Assembly (NCBI GenBank): GCA_022561415.1
Contig: JADFRH010000008.1
Location: 1-5,060 of the forward strand
Length of the DNA: 5,060 bases
Direction: 5' to 3'
From: Planctomycetota bacterium
Lineage (GTDB): Bacteria; Planctomycetota; Phycisphaerae; UBA1845
A program made the translations under genes and the position numbers. Below, in pieces: positions 3,969 to 5,060 of this stretch. Numbering within the stretch: the first letter of the stretch is position 1; the number at the start of each line of letters is the position of its first letter. The notes beneath the pieces were generated by a model. It made no database searches. It saw nothing but the letters and a program-made list of their open reading frames with translations, and had not been told where the DNA came from.

Positions 3969-5060
3969 CTATCCACGACCAAGTGCTTCGTCCAAGACCG
4001 ATTGCAGAATTGTACCGCCGCGCCCCTCCAAGTCGATCGAAACCTTCACGACGCCGATCCGTCGCGGATCGATCCCGTCGATATCCCGAAGCTTGACGGC
4101 GTCTTTCTCCGTCGTGAGCAGTAGATCGTAAGGCGGCAGTCGGTCGCCCTCAAGCAGCGCTTTGATCTGCCGTAGGGTGTACCGGTGATGGTCCGGCCAC
4201 CAGCGGTGAGCGACGACGTCAACGCCGAGCGAGCGCACGGTTGTCGCAAACGCCTCGGGATGCCCCAGACCGGCAAAGAGCACGGCACGCCTCCCGTCGA
4301 GACCGCCTTCCATGGGCGAATCGTCAAGGTAGTCGATGGAAGTAACGCCGTGCCGGCACCGCAGAAGGAGTGGATCGCCCACAATGGAGCGGATGCGCGT
4401 TTCGATTCGTTCGATCTCGGCGGGCGAAGCCTGGTCGCAGCGCGTCAAGGCGATGAGCTGCGCGCGGCGCAGCGAAGCGACCGGCTCGCGAAGGAGGCCG
4501 CGTGGAAGCATGTGCCCGAATCCGAAAGGGCAGGTGGCGTCGACCAGCACAATGTCGAGCGATCGACCGAGCCGGCGATGTTGGAAACCGTCGTCGAGGA
4601 CGATGACGTCGGCACCGCATTTGCGATGCGCGACCTCCGCCGCCCACGCGCGATTCGAGTTCGACACGGTGATGACGCCCCGGCAGCGACGCCGAATCAG
4701 ACGCTCTTCGTCGTTCGCCGTTTCGTCGGCGCCCGGCAAGCCGCTGGCACCACCAGCTTGCTGGGTTTCACCGGCGCCGTAGCCGCGCGACACGACGGCC
4801 GGGCTGAAACCCATGCGGTCGAGGCGCTCGACGATTTCGATGACGAACGGCGTCTTGCCGGTCCCGCCGGCGGTGACGTTGCCGACGCTGACGACGGGGA
4901 TCGGCAGCACCTCGCTCGGCCCCCGGCGATCGTACCGGGCGTTGCGGAGCGAGACGGCCGACGCATAGGCGACCTCCGCGAGACGAAAGCACCCTCGCAC
5001 GGGCAGGGACCACGCCCCGGTCTCCCCCGCAATGATCCGGCGATACAGCGATGAACCACT
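3969..5060 (-). CDS. lpxK: Tetraacyldisaccharide 4'-kinase (lipid A synthesis), 5' end outside window
   Basis: LpxK moves the gamma-phosphate of ATP to the 4' position of tetraacyldisaccharide 1-phosphate, making lipid IVA at the inner face of the inner membrane. The visible 363 residues hold its marks in order: VVSVGNVTAGGTGKTPF (P-loop, about nt 4892-4842), VVSRGYGA, NDEERLIRR, the signature LDDGFQHRRLGR (nt 4598-4563), FGFGHMLPRGLLREP, LTRCDQ, FAGLGHPEAF, HRWWPDHHRYT, and the late TTEKDAVKL. A GTG at 5000 could serve as a start, but the frame stays open to the edge. The added residues, containing LYRRIIAGE, match the usual LpxK N-terminus, so the true start lies beyond 5060. The amphipathic N-terminal segment is expected to anchor it to the membrane. 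The TAG at 3969 is six nt before the next gene. A 3-deoxy-manno-octulosonate transferase gene would be a natural upstream neighbour but is not visible. Confidence 0.95.
   Translation of the reverse strand, partial: SGSSLYRRIIAGETGAWSLPVRGCFRLAEVAYASAVSLRNARYDRRGPSEVLPIPVVSVGNVTAGGTGKTPFVIEIVERLDRMGFSPAVVSRGYGAGETQQAGGASGLPGADETANDEERLIRRRCRGVITVSNSNRAWAAEVAHRKCGADVIVLDDGFQHRRLGRSLDIVLVDATCPFGFGHMLPRGLLREPVASLRRAQLIALTRCDQASPAEIERIETRIRSIVGDPLLLRCRHGVTSIDYLDDSPMEGGLDGRRAVLFAGLGHPEAFATTVRSLGVDVVAHRWWPDHHRYTLRQIKALLEGDRLPPYDLLLTTEKDAVKLRDIDGIDPRRIGVVKVSIDLEGRGGTILQSVLDEALGRG

Noticed and set aside
4998..5000. GTG at 5000 as the start of lpxK
   Set aside because: The frame continues to the window edge and the added residues (LYRRIIAGE) fit the normal LpxK N-terminus, so the start lies outside.
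4185..5054. A 289-codon open frame on the plus strand, antisense to lpxK
   Set aside because: It is a shadow of lpxK in a GC-rich gene. Its product is Arg/Asp/Ala-rich with no recognisable motif, while the opposite strand carries the full LpxK signature.

Overview
The window looks like chromosomal DNA from a Gram-negative, moderately GC-rich bacterium. Planctomycetota (Phycisphaerae or a relative) is the best guess. The reasons are an LpxK of planctomycete style, a secreted protein with a PEP-CTERM sorting tail, loosely conserved ribosome binding sites, and a lipid A/LPS kinase linked to uncharacterised redox genes. The taxonomic call is inference; no marker gene is present.

All supported genes lie on the minus strand, so they are transcribed from high to low coordinates. 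From the right edge: (1) 5060-3969, lpxK, tetraacyldisaccharide 4'-kinase of lipid A synthesis, 5' end outside the window; (2) 3962-3801, a 53-residue very basic small protein; (3) 3804-2611, an FAD-dependent oxidoreductase of the DAO fold; (4) 2623-1829, an aldo/keto reductase; (5) 1829-972, a GmhB-like HAD-IIIA phosphatase with an added C-terminal pair of membrane helices. The lpxK-to-orf53 gap is 6 nt. The later junctions overlap by 4, 13 and 1 nt, so the five genes are very probably one translationally coupled operon.

The 373-nt stretch 599-971 separates this operon from the next gene. It holds several inverted repeats and a 48-codon reading frame (897-751) whose codon-position GC pattern looks coding. 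At the left edge, 598-1 encodes 199 residues of a signal-peptide-bearing PEP-CTERM protein whose last few residues lie outside the window. It is a real gene that is open at the edge.

lpxK and the GmhB-like phosphatase both point to lipid A or LPS-core sugar chemistry at the inner membrane. The two oxidoreductases between them have no assigned substrate; a role in envelope sugar or lipid precursor modification is a guess from context. Most interesting are the coupled 53-residue protein, the membrane-tethered phosphatase with an eroded zinc motif, and the structured intergenic stretch with its possible small gene. I see no CRISPR array, rRNA, tRNA, insertion sequence or phage gene.
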